Source of the DNA: Pseudomonas parasichuanensis
GTDB taxonomy: Bacteria; Pseudomonadota; Gammaproteobacteria; Pseudomonadales; Pseudomonadaceae
Direction: 5' to 3'
Assembly (NCBI RefSeq): GCF_021601385.1
Contig: NZ_BQHO01000039.1
Location: forward strand, 1 to 51,447
Length of the DNA: 51,447 nucleotides
Part shown: piece after piece, positions 19,985 to 29,331 of the stretch
Layout of the letters: each line of letters opens with the position of its first letter
How positions within the stretch are numbered: position 1 is the stretch's first letter
Translations under genes and position numbers: made by a program
The notes under the pieces: generated by a model
Databases searched by the model: none
What the model saw: the letters and a program-made list of their open reading frames with translations, nothing else
Told to the model about the DNA's origin: nothing

Positions 19985-20494
19985 ATGTCGCAACTGTCCT
20001 TTCCCTCGTTCGATTCCTGTCTGCTGGTGCGCGACGCGCACGGGCGCTATCTACCGGCATCGGCCGACGACATTCTGGAAGCTGCGCGCCAGGTCATTGA
20101 CCGGAAAATGCGGCGCGGAGCAGAGTTCACTTCGCCGGCGGCGGTCAAGGAATACTTGCGTACAAAGTTGGCCAGCTTCGAGCATGAGGTGTTCGTAGTG
20201 CTGTTCATGGATACGCGCCATCGTCTGATCGAATACAGGGAGATGTTCCACGGCACTATTGACGGTGCGTCGGTGTATCCGCGCGAAGTGGTCAAGGAGG
20301 CGCTGCGGCTCAATGCGGCGGCGGTCGTCGTTTCGCACAACCATCCGAGCGGAAACCCCGAGCCGAGCGCGGCTGACCGGGCGCTGACCCAGCGGCTCAA
20401 GGAAGCGTTGGGTCTGGTGGACGTGCGCGTGCTCGATCACATCATCGTTGCGGGCAACGAAACGGCATCGTTCGCCGAGCATGGGCTGATCTAG
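19985..20494 (+). CDS. radC: RadC-family JAB/MPN protein
   Basis: This 169-aa protein is the JAB1/MPN-like domain alone, without the helix-hairpin-helix region of chromosomal RadC. The metalloprotease-type motif is intact: HNHPSGNPEPSAAD (His-x-His, then Ser and Asp) with an upstream glutamate in EVFVVLFMD. Short RadC proteins are common on ICEs, plasmids and phages. The biochemical role is unresolved despite the DNA-repair label. A strong terminator follows immediately. Confidence 0.9.
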   Translation: MSQLSFPSFDSCLLVRDAHGRYLPASADDILEAARQVIDRKMRRGAEFTSPAAVKEYLRTKLASFEHEVFVVLFMDTRHRLIEYREMFHGTIDGASVYPREVVKEALRLNAAAVVVSHNHPSGNPEPSAADRALTQRLKEALGLVDVRVLDHIIVAGNETASFAEHGLI

Positions 20495-20497
20495 CCC

Positions 20498-20518
20498 AAG
20501 GGGCTTCGGCCCCTTTTT
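20498..20518 (+). terminator. Intrinsic terminator after radC
   Basis: The stem AAGGGGC, loop TTCG, GCCCCTT is followed by TTT. A UUCG tetraloop and U-tract make this a strong terminator that ends the int-radC unit. Confidence 0.9.
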
Positions 20519-20560
20519 GCTGCGCCTGGTGGCATAGCTATGGCCCTCGCGGCCTGATGC

Positions 20561-22864
20561 TCAGGCCGTCGCAACCTGAATCATCTCGTCGTAATGTTTC
20601 TTGTCCACCTCTTCCAGCCACTGGAAGATGTTCCCGATGACGCTGTGGCTTTCGCCTGCCAAGTTTTCTGCGGATTCCTCTGTTATCTCAATAACGTCGC
20701 TATGTGAATACTTATTGATAAAGCGGTAGATTTTTTCTTTAAGCTCTGGTGTCGTGATGGTGCAATCTTTTAGGCCAGCCTCCATCAATTGACTAATGTC
20801 GCTTCGACGCCTTGGATATTTGAAGGTGAAAAACGATTCAACAAGCTTTCGGGCGAGGTTGGCGGTCAAGAACGCCTCATCTCGATTGAGTGTTGTGTGC
20901 GCCCTATATTCGTAGAGCTTCTTGAAGATATAGTGGTACTCGGAACCGTAGTTCTTGAGTGAGTCGTCGGCATCCACAAGTAGGGAGTGACGAGGGGAGC
21001 CAGGTGGCGCATCCAGGCGATAAAAGAAGCAATTCTCGGCGTTGCCTTTTTTGACTCGATTCCTATTGGTGCCAGTGAACCAGTCTCTCACTAGCTTAAA
21101 GTAAGTGAAGTTGTGAGTCAGCACAAAAAGTTGCTTGGCTTCAGTGCATTGCGTTCTCAAAAACGAGTAGGCGTGAAACAAGTGATTAGAATCAAAGCTT
21201 GAGACCGGATCGTCAACGACGACGATCGTATCCTTGATGTTATTTCCATTTTCTTTGAGCTTCGTGATGAAATAGACAAATGCAATCGCAGTTTTCTCAC
21301 CTTCGCTCAAATTCCCATCGTGCTCACCAACCCCGTTTCTGATGATCTCATAGCCTTTCTTCTTCTGATTGAAGTTCAGGCAAAGCTCAGAGCGGCCAAT
21401 GAAGCGATGCAGGATGTCATTGAACTCCTTTGCCCCGACCGTTTCATTCGAGAGCGCCGCTTCTATGGCTCCGACCTCTAGACTAATTTTTTCAATTTCC
21501 TTATGGTCGTTCTTTGCTTCTGACTCAAGGTCATTGCACTTCTTCTCACTTCCAGCATAGTCAAACTCTTGCACCTCAGCCGCAGCAAAGTGAAGCTCCA
21601 GTGCCACCTTGCTTTTTGAGGTCTCAGATTTGAAATTTGAAGTCTTATTGTTGTGCTTTCCAACGAGAGCAACAATCGATTTCAGGATGTCATTGAAATT
21701 GGTGACATCGTCTTCAACCACATCCGAGATCTGAATGTCTGTCTTCCCAGGGTCTGTGATCTTGGCCTTCAGGGCTTCCCGCCAGGCGTCGATTTGCTGG
21801 TCGATCTTTTCAGCAGCAGTTGCGTAGTCCTTTTGAAGCTTCTCTGCCTCGGCCGATAGTTCTTTATAAAACTCGGTCGATGCGGGAAACTGATTAGCTG
21901 GAGCGCCTTGAGATTCAATCCATGTCGCCGCGTTCTGAAGTCGGCTCTGAAACTCCGTGAACTCCTTGCTGAAGTGGGCAGCAAGCGCCTCGGCACGAAG
22001 CTGGGCGAACGGAGAGCCGCAGAACTCGCAGGATTGCGAGTCGTGGTTTTTATGGATTTCCAAGCCTGCTTGAACCCATTCGCGGATTTCCGGGTTATCG
22101 GTCAGCCGCTGGATTGCTTGATTGACCGCCGTAGTCCCAATCAAATCTCTGATGCGGCCCGCCGCTTTCTTAAAGTAGTCCGGCTCAATGGCCGTTGAGG
22201 CGAAAGCAATGCTTGGAAGCTGATCTGGCTTGGCGGCATTCGTAAGGTCGATAACCCTCTCATCTGGAAGAACCGACTCCGCCTTGATAATTGTCTCGCC
22301 GTTATTCTGTATGAAGTTGAAGAGCTTGCGGCGGTCGTAATTCAAGTAATAACTGTCGCTCGTATCAATCGCCTGAAGTCCAAGCTTCATTTTCTTGGCA
22401 GCATTGGTCAGGAACTTCTCTAATGCCTCACGCTGCTTCTTGATATCGCTTTGCTTGTCGTCGTGAGCCTTCTTTTTCGACTGAAGCTCGCTCTTCAGCT
22501 TCTCCAGCTTCTGCAAGTCATCAATCTTCTCTTTCGCAATAAGAAGGATGCTCTTTACGGATTTGTCCCAATCAATGTTCTCATGCACGAAGCGTTGATT
22601 GAAAACATGAATATTCAATTGGGATGAGTGGAGTGTGGATTCCGTGATCGTTGAGCCATCCTCCAGAACTACTGAAAATTGGCCCGTGCTGAAGCGGGGA
22701 ACCATCGAGCGAAGCTCAAAGCAAGAGAATAGATTCGATAACGTTGACTTGCCTGTTCCATTCCAACCATAGACCAGGTTGTACCGGCCGAACTTTTGGA
22801 TCTTCGTTCCATTGAAGTCGCTGAAGATTCCGAACTGTTTGAGGCGGTTGATGCAGACAATCAT
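20561..22864 (-). CDS. AAA_13 ATPase with zinc hook and HEPN-like motif (RloC/PrrC-like)
   Basis: This 767-aa protein has Walker A GWNGTGKST (residues 33-41), a long coiled-coil region carrying the zinc-hook-like CEFC (Cys279 and Cys282), the ABC signature LSEGEKTAIAF and Walker B VVVDDPVSSFDSNH. The C-terminal 100 residues contain RFINKYSH (Arg714 to His721), an Rx6H pattern as in HEPN ribonucleases. An ABC head split by a Rad50-like zinc hook with a C-terminal nuclease is the plan of RloC, a relative of the anticodon nuclease PrrC that cuts tRNA after phage attack. The ATG at 22864 is chosen for GGAG 8 bp upstream over a longer frame to 23017. The gene is far more AT-rich than its neighbours, oriented against the backbone, and sits between radC and the DUF932 gene, so it is an acquired defence candidate. 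The nuclease role is inferred. Confidence 0.75.
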   Translation of the reverse strand: MIVCINRLKQFGIFSDFNGTKIQKFGRYNLVYGWNGTGKSTLSNLFSCFELRSMVPRFSTGQFSVVLEDGSTITESTLHSSQLNIHVFNQRFVHENIDWDKSVKSILLIAKEKIDDLQKLEKLKSELQSKKKAHDDKQSDIKKQREALEKFLTNAAKKMKLGLQAIDTSDSYYLNYDRRKLFNFIQNNGETIIKAESVLPDERVIDLTNAAKPDQLPSIAFASTAIEPDYFKKAAGRIRDLIGTTAVNQAIQRLTDNPEIREWVQAGLEIHKNHDSQSCEFCGSPFAQLRAEALAAHFSKEFTEFQSRLQNAATWIESQGAPANQFPASTEFYKELSAEAEKLQKDYATAAEKIDQQIDAWREALKAKITDPGKTDIQISDVVEDDVTNFNDILKSIVALVGKHNNKTSNFKSETSKSKVALELHFAAAEVQEFDYAGSEKKCNDLESEAKNDHKEIEKISLEVGAIEAALSNETVGAKEFNDILHRFIGRSELCLNFNQKKKGYEIIRNGVGEHDGNLSEGEKTAIAFVYFITKLKENGNNIKDTIVVVDDPVSSFDSNHLFHAYSFLRTQCTEAKQLFVLTHNFTYFKLVRDWFTGTNRNRVKKGNAENCFFYRLDAPPGSPRHSLLVDADDSLKNYGSEYHYIFKKLYEYRAHTTLNRDEAFLTANLARKLVESFFTFKYPRRRSDISQLMEAGLKDCTITTPELKEKIYRFINKYSHSDVIEITEESAENLAGESHSVIGNIFQWLEEVDKKHYDEMIQVATA

Positions 22865-23409
22865 CTCTATATCTCCGTGTTCTTGCTTTCCCATCATTTG
22901 CTTGCGAAACAAATGGTAAACGAAGAGTCCTCTTGCGTCTCCGCTTCGCGGATCGCGCTGCTCCAGGTTCGCTAGTCGCTCATCCCTGGCGGGACTGGCT
23001 TCGCCAGCCTTCCGCATCGCTGACGCCTACGGCCCGGCTTCCAGCTTCGGGCCTGCGCGCTTCGCTTGCGTGCGGTCAGCACAAAGGGATGGCCGTTGCC
23101 TTGTCCAGCCGTCTCCCCTGACTTCATCACCTTACCCGCGACCGTAGCCCGCGACCGTGTGCCGTCAAGGCGCGCAGGGCCGTGTCCTCGGCTGCGCCTG
23201 CGGGCCGCACCAACCCTGCGCTTGGCTCCTTGACGGCCCCCGTCCGCGCGCTCCTTTGGGCGCGGGCGATGAACTCAGGAAAGACGGTGGCAACAGGGCC
23301 AACCGGGTTCCTCGTGCCGACCGCACCAAACAGCCGAAAGGCTGGGCTCCGAATCTAGAAATCCGGTGTGCGGTGTGAACAGCAAACCTCTTTTGTCAGG
23401 AGAAAGACC
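22865..23409. other. GC-rich non-coding spacer
   Basis: This 545-bp gap between the divergent AAA gene and the DUF932 gene has no convincing gene. It holds a second copy of the GGGCCTGCGCGC motif (23049-23069) preceded by a CATCGCTGACGCC segment also seen at the 19,730 copy. Confidence 0.5.
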
Positions 23410-24237
23410 ATGCAACTCGCATCCCGTTTCGCTTTCCGCTCCCCCTCGCTGCGCAGCGATTACCCGCTGTCCGACGACCAGATTCACCGCGTGGCCCCGT
23501 CCATCTTCGCGGATGCCCCGCACGAGAGCCGTTCGCAGCGGTACGCCTATATCCCCACCGCCGCCGTGCTGACCGAGCTTCGCAAAGAAGGCTTCCAGCC
23601 TTTCATGGTGACGCAAACCCGCGTGCGCGACGAAGGCAAGCGCGAGCACACCAAACACATGATTCGCTTGCGCCATGCCAGCCAGATCAACGGCGCGGAG
23701 GCCAACGAAATCGTGCTGCTGAACTCGCACGACGGCACCAGCAGCTATCAGATGCTGGCCGGAATGTTCCGGTTCGTGTGCAGCAATGGCCTTGTCTGCG
23801 GCAACACCGTGGCCGATGTGCGAGTGCCCCATAAAGGCGACGTGGCCGGTCTGGTCATTGAGGGGGCTTACGAAGTCTTGAGCGGTTTCGATCGGGTGAA
23901 GGAATCGCGCGATGCCATGCGCGGCATCACCTTGGACGATGGCGAATCCGAAGTGTTCGCCCGCGCCGCGCTCGCCCTCAAGTACGACGACCCCGACAAG
24001 CCCGCGCCCATCACGGAATCGCAAATCCTGATGCCGCGCCGCTTCGACGACCGCCGCCCCGACCTGTGGAGCGTGTTCAACCGCACCCAAGAAAACCTGA
24101 CCCAAGGCGGGCTGCGTGGCCGCAGCGCCAACGGGCGCCGACAGCAAACCCGCCCGGTGCAGGGCATCGACCAAAACATCCGACTAAATCGCGCCCTCTG
24201 GCTGCTGGCCGATGGCATGCGCCAGTTGAAAGCCTGA
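23410..24237 (+). CDS. DUF932 domain protein
   Basis: This 275-aa protein has the DUF932 landmarks AYIPTAAVLTELRKEGFQP, FMVTQTRVRD and MLAGMFRFVCSNGLVCG. The family is common on ICEs and large plasmids next to parB genes and has no proven biochemical role. AGGAG lies 7 bp before the ATG at 23410. An upstream in-frame ATG at 23368 lacks one. It is followed 80 bp later by the ParB gene. Confidence 0.88.
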   Translation: MQLASRFAFRSPSLRSDYPLSDDQIHRVAPSIFADAPHESRSQRYAYIPTAAVLTELRKEGFQPFMVTQTRVRDEGKREHTKHMIRLRHASQINGAEANEIVLLNSHDGTSSYQMLAGMFRFVCSNGLVCGNTVADVRVPHKGDVAGLVIEGAYEVLSGFDRVKESRDAMRGITLDDGESEVFARAALALKYDDPDKPAPITESQILMPRRFDDRRPDLWSVFNRTQENLTQGGLRGRSANGRRQQTRPVQGIDQNIRLNRALWLLADGMRQLKA

Positions 24238-24317
24238 ATCCCCACGCGGCAGGGGCAGGCAGCAGCCCTTGTCGCTTTCTTCGCTGCTGCATCCCTGAAC
24301 CGATAGGAGTTATCACC

Positions 24318-26387
24318 ATGAACGCCGTTACCCAAACCGAAGCCCGCGCCATCAACACCGCCGCCGCTATCCCGCTGGAAGCCGCTGATCCGACCAAGAA
24401 CCTGATTCTGGTTCCGCTGTCGCGGCTGGTGTCGCGTCCCACTGGCCGCAACGTGCGCAAGACCCCGCGCATGTCCATTCCCGAACTCGCCGCCAGCATC
24501 CAGCGTGTCGGCCTGCTGCAAAACCTCATCGTGATTGCCGCCGCCGATGGCGAGCATTACGAGGTCGTGGCCGGTGACCGTCGCCTCGCAGCGTTGAAGC
24601 TGCTGGCGAAAAAGCACCGCATTAGCAAGGAATGGGAGGTGCCTTGCCTGCTGGTGGCCGATGGCACCGCCCGCACGGCCAGCCTCACCGAGAACGTGCA
24701 GCGCGAAGCCATGCACCCCGCCGACCAGTTCGAGGCGTTCGCCGCGCTCGTGGCCGAAGGCCGCAGCATCGAGGACATTGCAGCGGATTTCAGCGTCACG
24801 CCGCTGGTGGTGCAGCGCCGTCTGAAACTCGCCAACGTGTCGCCGCGCCTGCTGGCCGACTACCGGGCCGAGGCCGTGAGCCTTGACCAGTTGATGGCCC
24901 TCGCCATCACCGACGACCATGCTGCGCAGGAAGCCGCGTTCTACGATGCGCCCACATGGCAGCGCGGCCCGCACAACCTGCGCGACCGCCTGACCGAACG
25001 CGAAATCGACGCCTACCGGCATCCGCTGGTGCGCTTTGTCGGGCTGGACGGCTACGAGCAGGAAGGCGGTGGCATCCGCCGCGACCTGTTCGCGGAGGGC
25101 GACAAAGGCGTGTATCTGACCGATGCCGCACTGCTGGAACGGCTGGCGCAGGACAAGCTGGCAGGTATCGCCGCCAAGGTGCAGGCCGAGGGCTGGGCGT
25201 GGGTGGATGCCACGCCGGGCATGACCCATGCCGATCTGCAAGCCTTCCAGCGTGCGCCAAGGGAACGCCGCAGTCCGAACAAGCGCGCCGCGCAGCGCAT
25301 CGAGAAGCTGCAAACCAAGCTGCACGAACTGGCCGAGGCGGTGGATGCCGCGCTGGACGACGAGGACGAGGAAAAGGCCGATGCCTTGCAGGAAGAAGGC
25401 GAACGCCTGGGCGAGCAGTTGCAGGCGCTGGAAGATGGCTTGCTGGACTATGCGGCCAACGTGAAGGCCGCAGCCGGTGCCATTGTCACCATCGACCGCG
25501 ACGGGCAGGCCGCGATTCATCGCGGGCTGCTGCGCGAAGCGGAGGCCAAGGCACTGCGCACGCTGGAGCGGCTGCGGCAGGGTTTCGGCAGCGAAGGCGA
25601 AGCCGCGAACGAGGACGCAGGCGAGGACGACGAGCAGCCCAAGACCGCCGCCATGTCTGACCGACTGGCGCAGCGGTTGAGCGCGCACCGTACCGCTGCG
25701 CTGCAAATCGAAGTTGCACGGCATCCGCAAGCAGCGCTGGCCGCCGTGGTGCATGGCATGGTGCAGACCGTCTTGCAGGAAAGGCACTACGGGCACGACC
25801 TGCCGCTGGGTGTGCGCCTCACGGTGCAAGACCGGCTGGAAGGCATGGCCCCGGACTGGCCGGAATCACCCGCCGCCGTGGCGCTGCGCGAACTGCAACA
25901 GGTGGCAGGCGAAACCTTGCCGGAGGACAGCGCCGAACTGTTCGCCGCGCTGCTGGCGAAATCACAGGATGAACTGGTGCGGCTGTTGGCCGTGTGCTTA
26001 GCTTCCACGGTGGACGTGGTGACGCCTCGCGCCACGCCGCACCAGCCCGGCGCGGAACTGGCGCAGGCCGTGGGGCTGGATATGGCCGCGTGGTGGCAGC
26101 CCACCAATGAGGGTTACTTCCGGCATGTGCCGAAGGCCGCGATTCTGGAAGCCGTTGGCGGGTTCGCGCCCTCGCACGTCACCCGACTGGCGAAGTTGAA
26201 GAAGGGCGACATTGCCAGCGAAGCCGAACGGCTGGCCGCTGGCACCGGCTGGATGCCCGCCATCTTCCGCTCCGAAGGCCCGCAGCAGACCGGGCAGGAC
26301 GCGCCGGCGGATGGCGAAGCCGAAGCACAGGAAGAAGTGGCCGCCGTGGCGGATGACCAGCCGCAGGCCGAGGCTTTGGCCGCGTGA
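24318..26387 (+). CDS. parB: ParB/RepB-type partition and nuclease-domain protein
   Basis: This 689-aa protein has an N-terminal ParB/Srx nuclease-like domain with EVVAGDRRLAALKLL (the GxRR CTP-binding box) and SLTENVQREAMHPADQ, followed by an HTH region (IEDIAADFSVTPLVVQRRLKLANVS). A long acidic helical part around residues 310-410 and a C-terminal region of unknown structure follow. It is about twice the length of chromosomal ParB, as is usual for the Tn4371-type element protein. AGGAG precedes the ATG at 24318. ParA lies 5 kb away, so it may not be a classical parAB pair. Confidence 0.88.
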   Translation: MNAVTQTEARAINTAAAIPLEAADPTKNLILVPLSRLVSRPTGRNVRKTPRMSIPELAASIQRVGLLQNLIVIAAADGEHYEVVAGDRRLAALKLLAKKHRISKEWEVPCLLVADGTARTASLTENVQREAMHPADQFEAFAALVAEGRSIEDIAADFSVTPLVVQRRLKLANVSPRLLADYRAEAVSLDQLMALAITDDHAAQEAAFYDAPTWQRGPHNLRDRLTEREIDAYRHPLVRFVGLDGYEQEGGGIRRDLFAEGDKGVYLTDAALLERLAQDKLAGIAAKVQAEGWAWVDATPGMTHADLQAFQRAPRERRSPNKRAAQRIEKLQTKLHELAEAVDAALDDEDEEKADALQEEGERLGEQLQALEDGLLDYAANVKAAAGAIVTIDRDGQAAIHRGLLREAEAKALRTLERLRQGFGSEGEAANEDAGEDDEQPKTAAMSDRLAQRLSAHRTAALQIEVARHPQAALAAVVHGMVQTVLQERHYGHDLPLGVRLTVQDRLEGMAPDWPESPAAVALRELQQVAGETLPEDSAELFAALLAKSQDELVRLLAVCLASTVDVVTPRATPHQPGAELAQAVGLDMAAWWQPTNEGYFRHVPKAAILEAVGGFAPSHVTRLAKLKKGDIASEAERLAAGTGWMPAIFRSEGPQQTGQDAPADGEAEAQEEVAAVADDQPQAEALAA

Positions 26388-26403
26388 CTTCGCACCGTAG
26401 ATA

Positions 26404-26427
26404 GCGCCCCGGTTCCGGCCGGGGCGC
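26404..26427 (+). terminator. Hairpin after parB
   Basis: The perfect 9-bp stem GCGCCCCGG / CCGGGGCGC has a 6-nt loop and is followed by TTCATGTT. It lies 17 bp after the parB stop and before the next small gene. The U-tract is weak. Confidence 0.6.
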
Positions 26428-26448
26428 TTCATGTTGAGGATGCCTGCC

Positions 26449-26658
26449 ATGACCCACCAACCCGCAAACCGCCCCCGCATAGCTGCGACCTATGCCTCCG
26501 GCACGGTGCGCGCCCGCCGCTGGCACGGCGACGGCGACGTGCGCGGCTACCGTCCGCCGCGTGGCTGGACGGCCCGCGCCGACCTGACCGATCTGCATCC
26601 CCTCACGGGCCGCGCCTTGCCGCGCGCCGTGTGGTGGATCATCGAAACCAAGGAATAA
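26449..26658 (+). CDS. Small basic hypothetical protein of the ICE backbone
   Basis: This is a 69-aa basic protein with RIAATYASGTVRARRW and LHPLTGRALPRAVWWIIETKE. I do not recognise a characterised family. Its place between parB and the DUF736 gene, and codon use like the backbone, support it as a conserved small element protein. The start at 26449 is tentative. Confidence 0.55.
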   Translation: MTHQPANRPRIAATYASGTVRARRWHGDGDVRGYRPPRGWTARADLTDLHPLTGRALPRAVWWIIETKE

Positions 26659-26666
26659 CGAGCCGC

Positions 26667-26897
26667 ACCGGCCCCAAGCCGTGCCGCCTTGGGGCCGGTG
26701 GTCGAAAACTCCGGGCGCGGCGGTGGCCGCGCCCGGTTTCACTGCTCAAAGCCAAAACGCCCCATCGCCGCCTTCGGACAGGCGGCGATGGGGCCACGCA
26801 CAAGGGCGCTCGTGCGCGAAATCCACGAAGCCAGCAAGTGTGGCGGCGCATCGCGCCGCCAACGATTCGACCGAGCCCCGCCGCAATGGGCGGGGCT
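26667..26897. repeat. Cluster of five perfect stem-loops
   Basis: Five perfect inverted repeats lie within 231 bp. They are 26667-26699 (12-bp arms ACCGGCCCCAAG), 26711-26736 (10-bp arms CCGGGCGCGG), 26760-26793 (13-bp arms CCCCATCGCCGCC), 26841-26861 (9-bp arms TGGCGGCGC) and 26874-26897 (9-bp arms AGCCCCGCC). None has a good U-tract and their sequences differ from each other, so they are neither REP copies nor ordinary terminators. Confidence 0.75.
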
Positions 26898-27433
26898 GGT
26901 GTGGCTACGCCCCGGCTTGCTGCGGCAGGTTGCACGAAAGCGTGCCGTCCCCGACGCTGGCGGTTCGTTGTCTGTACGTCACGAAAGACGGTTCACCGAC
27001 ACGCCGCCCAGCCTCGCTTCTATGGAGCTTCCACACCACGCCTCAGTATGTGGCCGTGAGCTGCGGCAGGGGCGCTCTGGCCTTGTCGTCGGGGCATTGA
27101 CCTGGCCCGCGTCAGGGCGCAAGCCGGTGCAGCCGTCACGCGGGGATGCCGAGTTGGCCACGTCTCCATTCGGGAGCGGGCGGCCTGTGCGTCCTTGTCT
27201 TGTTGTGAATCCTGGCGGTGGCGCGGCTGCGCCTTGTGCTTGATGGCCGCAACCTTGCAGCGAAAACAATTTCCCCTGCGCTGCGCGCATTCCTCGCGGG
27301 ACAAATTCTTTTCGCTTCCAGGTTCTCCACGTTGTTGCGACCGCTGTGCGGTGCGACCAGCCCATCCCCCGCCGGCCGGATCACAACAAGGACGCACTGG
27401 CGCGACCTTGTTCAACCCGAAAGGAGAAACATC
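26898..27433. other. Non-coding remainder of the parB-DUF736 gap
   Basis: These 536 bp hold no reading frame I can support. The frames that exist are open only because of high GC content. The last 15 bp carry the GGAG ribosome binding site of the DUF736 gene. Confidence 0.5.
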
Positions 27434-27748
27434 ATGGCTAACATCGGCACCTTCACCGCAGAGAAAGACGGCTTCACCGGCACGCTTCGCACCCTGACGC
27501 TCAACGTCAAGGTCAAGCTGGTTCCCAACGACAAGGGCGACACCGAGAACGCCCCCGACTTCCACCTGCAAGCGGCTGGCCACGAAGTCGGCGCAGCGTG
27601 GAAGAAGACCAGCGAGGCCGGGCGGGAATACCTGTCCGTATCCATCGACGACCCTTCGTTCCCGGCGACGGTCTATGCCCGCCTGATCGAGAACGAGGAC
27701 GGCACGCACGACCTGATCTGGTCGCGCAACAAGCCGAAGGCGGCCTGA
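27434..27748 (+). CDS. DUF736 domain protein
   Basis: This 104-aa protein matches DUF736 throughout: [20 protein letters not shown] at the start, [20 protein letters not shown], and [11 protein letters not shown] at the end. The family is frequent on conjugative plasmids and ICEs of proteobacteria and its function is unknown. AAAGGAG lies 7 bp before the ATG. Confidence 0.9.
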   Translation: MANIGTFTAEKDGFTGTLRTLTLNVKVKLVPNDKGDTENAPDFHLQAAGHEVGAAWKKTSEAGREYLSVSIDDPSFPATVYARLIENEDGTHDLIWSRNKPKAA

Positions 27749-28060
27749 CAGCCGCTTACCGCGTCCCGCCCACTGCGGCGGGGCGCGATGCTGCTGATCG
27801 CAGCACCGCACGCGCAGGATTTCTGCTGCTGCCGCGTGCTGGATACGCCCGTCACGGCGGGCCTGCATGCGTGCCTTGTGGCTCGCAATCCGTGTCAACG
27901 AGCGGTGTGTGGCGTGTCGGCGCTGTAAGCGCCGCCGGGCTTTCGGGCTTCGCCCCGTGCCGGCAAGCCGTCACGGCCATCCGGCTTCAATCCCTCACGC
28001 CTTCGCGCCTGCGGCGCTGCGCGCTCCGCTTGCTGCAATTCAGTACCACACGCCAACGCG
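27749..28060. other. Spacer between DUF736 and XRE genes
   Basis: The 312 bp between these convergent genes hold no supported gene. The backbone motif CTGCGCGCTCCGCTTGC is present at 28017-28033. Confidence 0.5.
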
Positions 28061-28354
28061 CTAAGGCGTGTCGGGCTCTTCCAATATCGCCCTGAGTTCC
28101 TGGCGCACCTGTGCCAGCAATTCATCAGCTTCGCGGGTGCTGTCACCGGCATAAGCCAATGTGAGCAGCGTGAGCGGATGCACTTCCATGACCTCGCACA
28201 GATCGGCCAGCTTCTGGATGGTTGGGCTTTTCAGGTCGCGCTCCAGCGTGCTCATGTAGGTGCGACTGGACACGTTGGAGAACGCTTCCTGGCTCAAACC
28301 ACGCGCCTTCCTTACCGTCCGAATCGCCGCTGCCAATGAGTTCTTCGCTGCCAC
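28061..28354 (-). CDS. XRE-family HTH regulator
   Basis: This 97-aa protein has an N-terminal Cro/CI-type HTH (LAAAIRTVRKARGLSQEAFSN, then SRTYMSTLERDLKSPTIQKL) and a helical tail. It is transcribed against the surrounding backbone genes, a typical position for a repressor controlling ICE replication or transfer genes. Targets are unknown. Confidence 0.88.
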   Translation of the reverse strand: MAAKNSLAAAIRTVRKARGLSQEAFSNVSSRTYMSTLERDLKSPTIQKLADLCEVMEVHPLTLLTLAYAGDSTREADELLAQVRQELRAILEEPDTP

Positions 28355-28641
28355 CTATGGTTTCCCCAAAAAACCAAGATGACAGCCCATTGCGCCCTAT
28401 AGGACTACAATCTATAGTGTTCATTTGGTGGTGATGTTTTCCTTTTCCGTGCTTTTACGGAGATCCGCATCTGCGGATTTCCTCAGACCCAGGGAACCGC
28501 ATCCGTGTCTTTCCTGACTTCCACCAATACGCCTTCGTGCCTCTCCGCTTTTGCGGCTTCGTGCGCTTGCGCATACGTGCATCCGTCCGCAGGCACAGAT
28601 GCGCCTCGGCGATTGCGTGTGTTCGTGGAAGGGGCGCGGCC

Positions 28642-28989
28642 TTGACCACGCTTGTCACCGAGGAAGACCGGGTGCACCTACTGGCCCACGGCCTCACCCG
28701 CGCCGCAGGCCAGGAATGTGACCCGCTGCCCGTGGTGCGCCTGTTCACACCGGACGCACATGCGACCTGGCTATTGGCCGCGCTCGATCCGACCGATGGC
28801 GATACGGCCTACGGCCTGATCGACCTCGGGATCGGGATGCCTGCCCTGGCGACGGTGAAGCTGTCCGATCTGGCGTCCATCGTCGGGCCGCTCAAGCAGC
28901 CCGTGATACGAGATCGGTATTTCCAGCCGACGCGGCCGCTGTCGGAATACGTTCGACTGGCTCAGGAAAACGGTTCGATCACCGATTGA
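28642..28989 (+). CDS. DUF2958 domain protein
   Basis: This is a 115-aa acidic protein with DPLPVVRLFTPDAHATWLL and IDLGIGMPALATVKLSDLA, the DUF2958 landmarks. The start is probably the TTG at 28642, because GGAAGGGG lies 7 bp upstream and the family N-terminus begins there. The frame extends further upstream without support. The family is widespread on ICEs and plasmids, with function unknown. Confidence 0.85.
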   Translation: MTTLVTEEDRVHLLAHGLTRAAGQECDPLPVVRLFTPDAHATWLLAALDPTDGDTAYGLIDLGIGMPALATVKLSDLASIVGPLKQPVIRDRYFQPTRPLSEYVRLAQENGSITD

Positions 28990-29331
28990 CGCATTCCAGC
29001 GCGACCAGGCAAAAAGTATCGCATTGTGACTATTTCGGTCTTAGCCAAGACCTGGCAAGTCTTGATCCGCATGCTTGCACCAGGGTGGTGCGCTCCTGAC
29101 CAAAACAGTCATGATGCCAGGCGCGAGATTCGGCACGGTGTTCAATGCTGCACCCCATTTCCGGGCGGTGCAGTCGTCGCATTTAGACGATTTCGGCAAT
29201 GCACTGGAGCGAATCTGTCTTGACACCAGCAGTTAAAGCGTAACCCGAGTTTGATGACCACTTGATGGCGATTCGATAGCTCCCGCACAGCGGAATTGTG
29301 GCGACGTTCCCAGAAACAGGGAGGTTTCGCC
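28990..29331. other. Intergenic region with two short inverted repeats
   Basis: These 342 bp hold no supported gene. They contain the hairpins GCACCA-GGG-TGGTGC (29077-29091) and CTGCACC/GGTGCAG with a 12-nt loop (29148-29173), possible operators or leader structures before the DUF2285 gene. Confidence 0.5.

Noticed and set aside
23868-25829. Leftward 653-codon frame across the DUF932 and parB genes
   Set aside because: It spans two well-supported genes on the other strand and has no recognisable domain.
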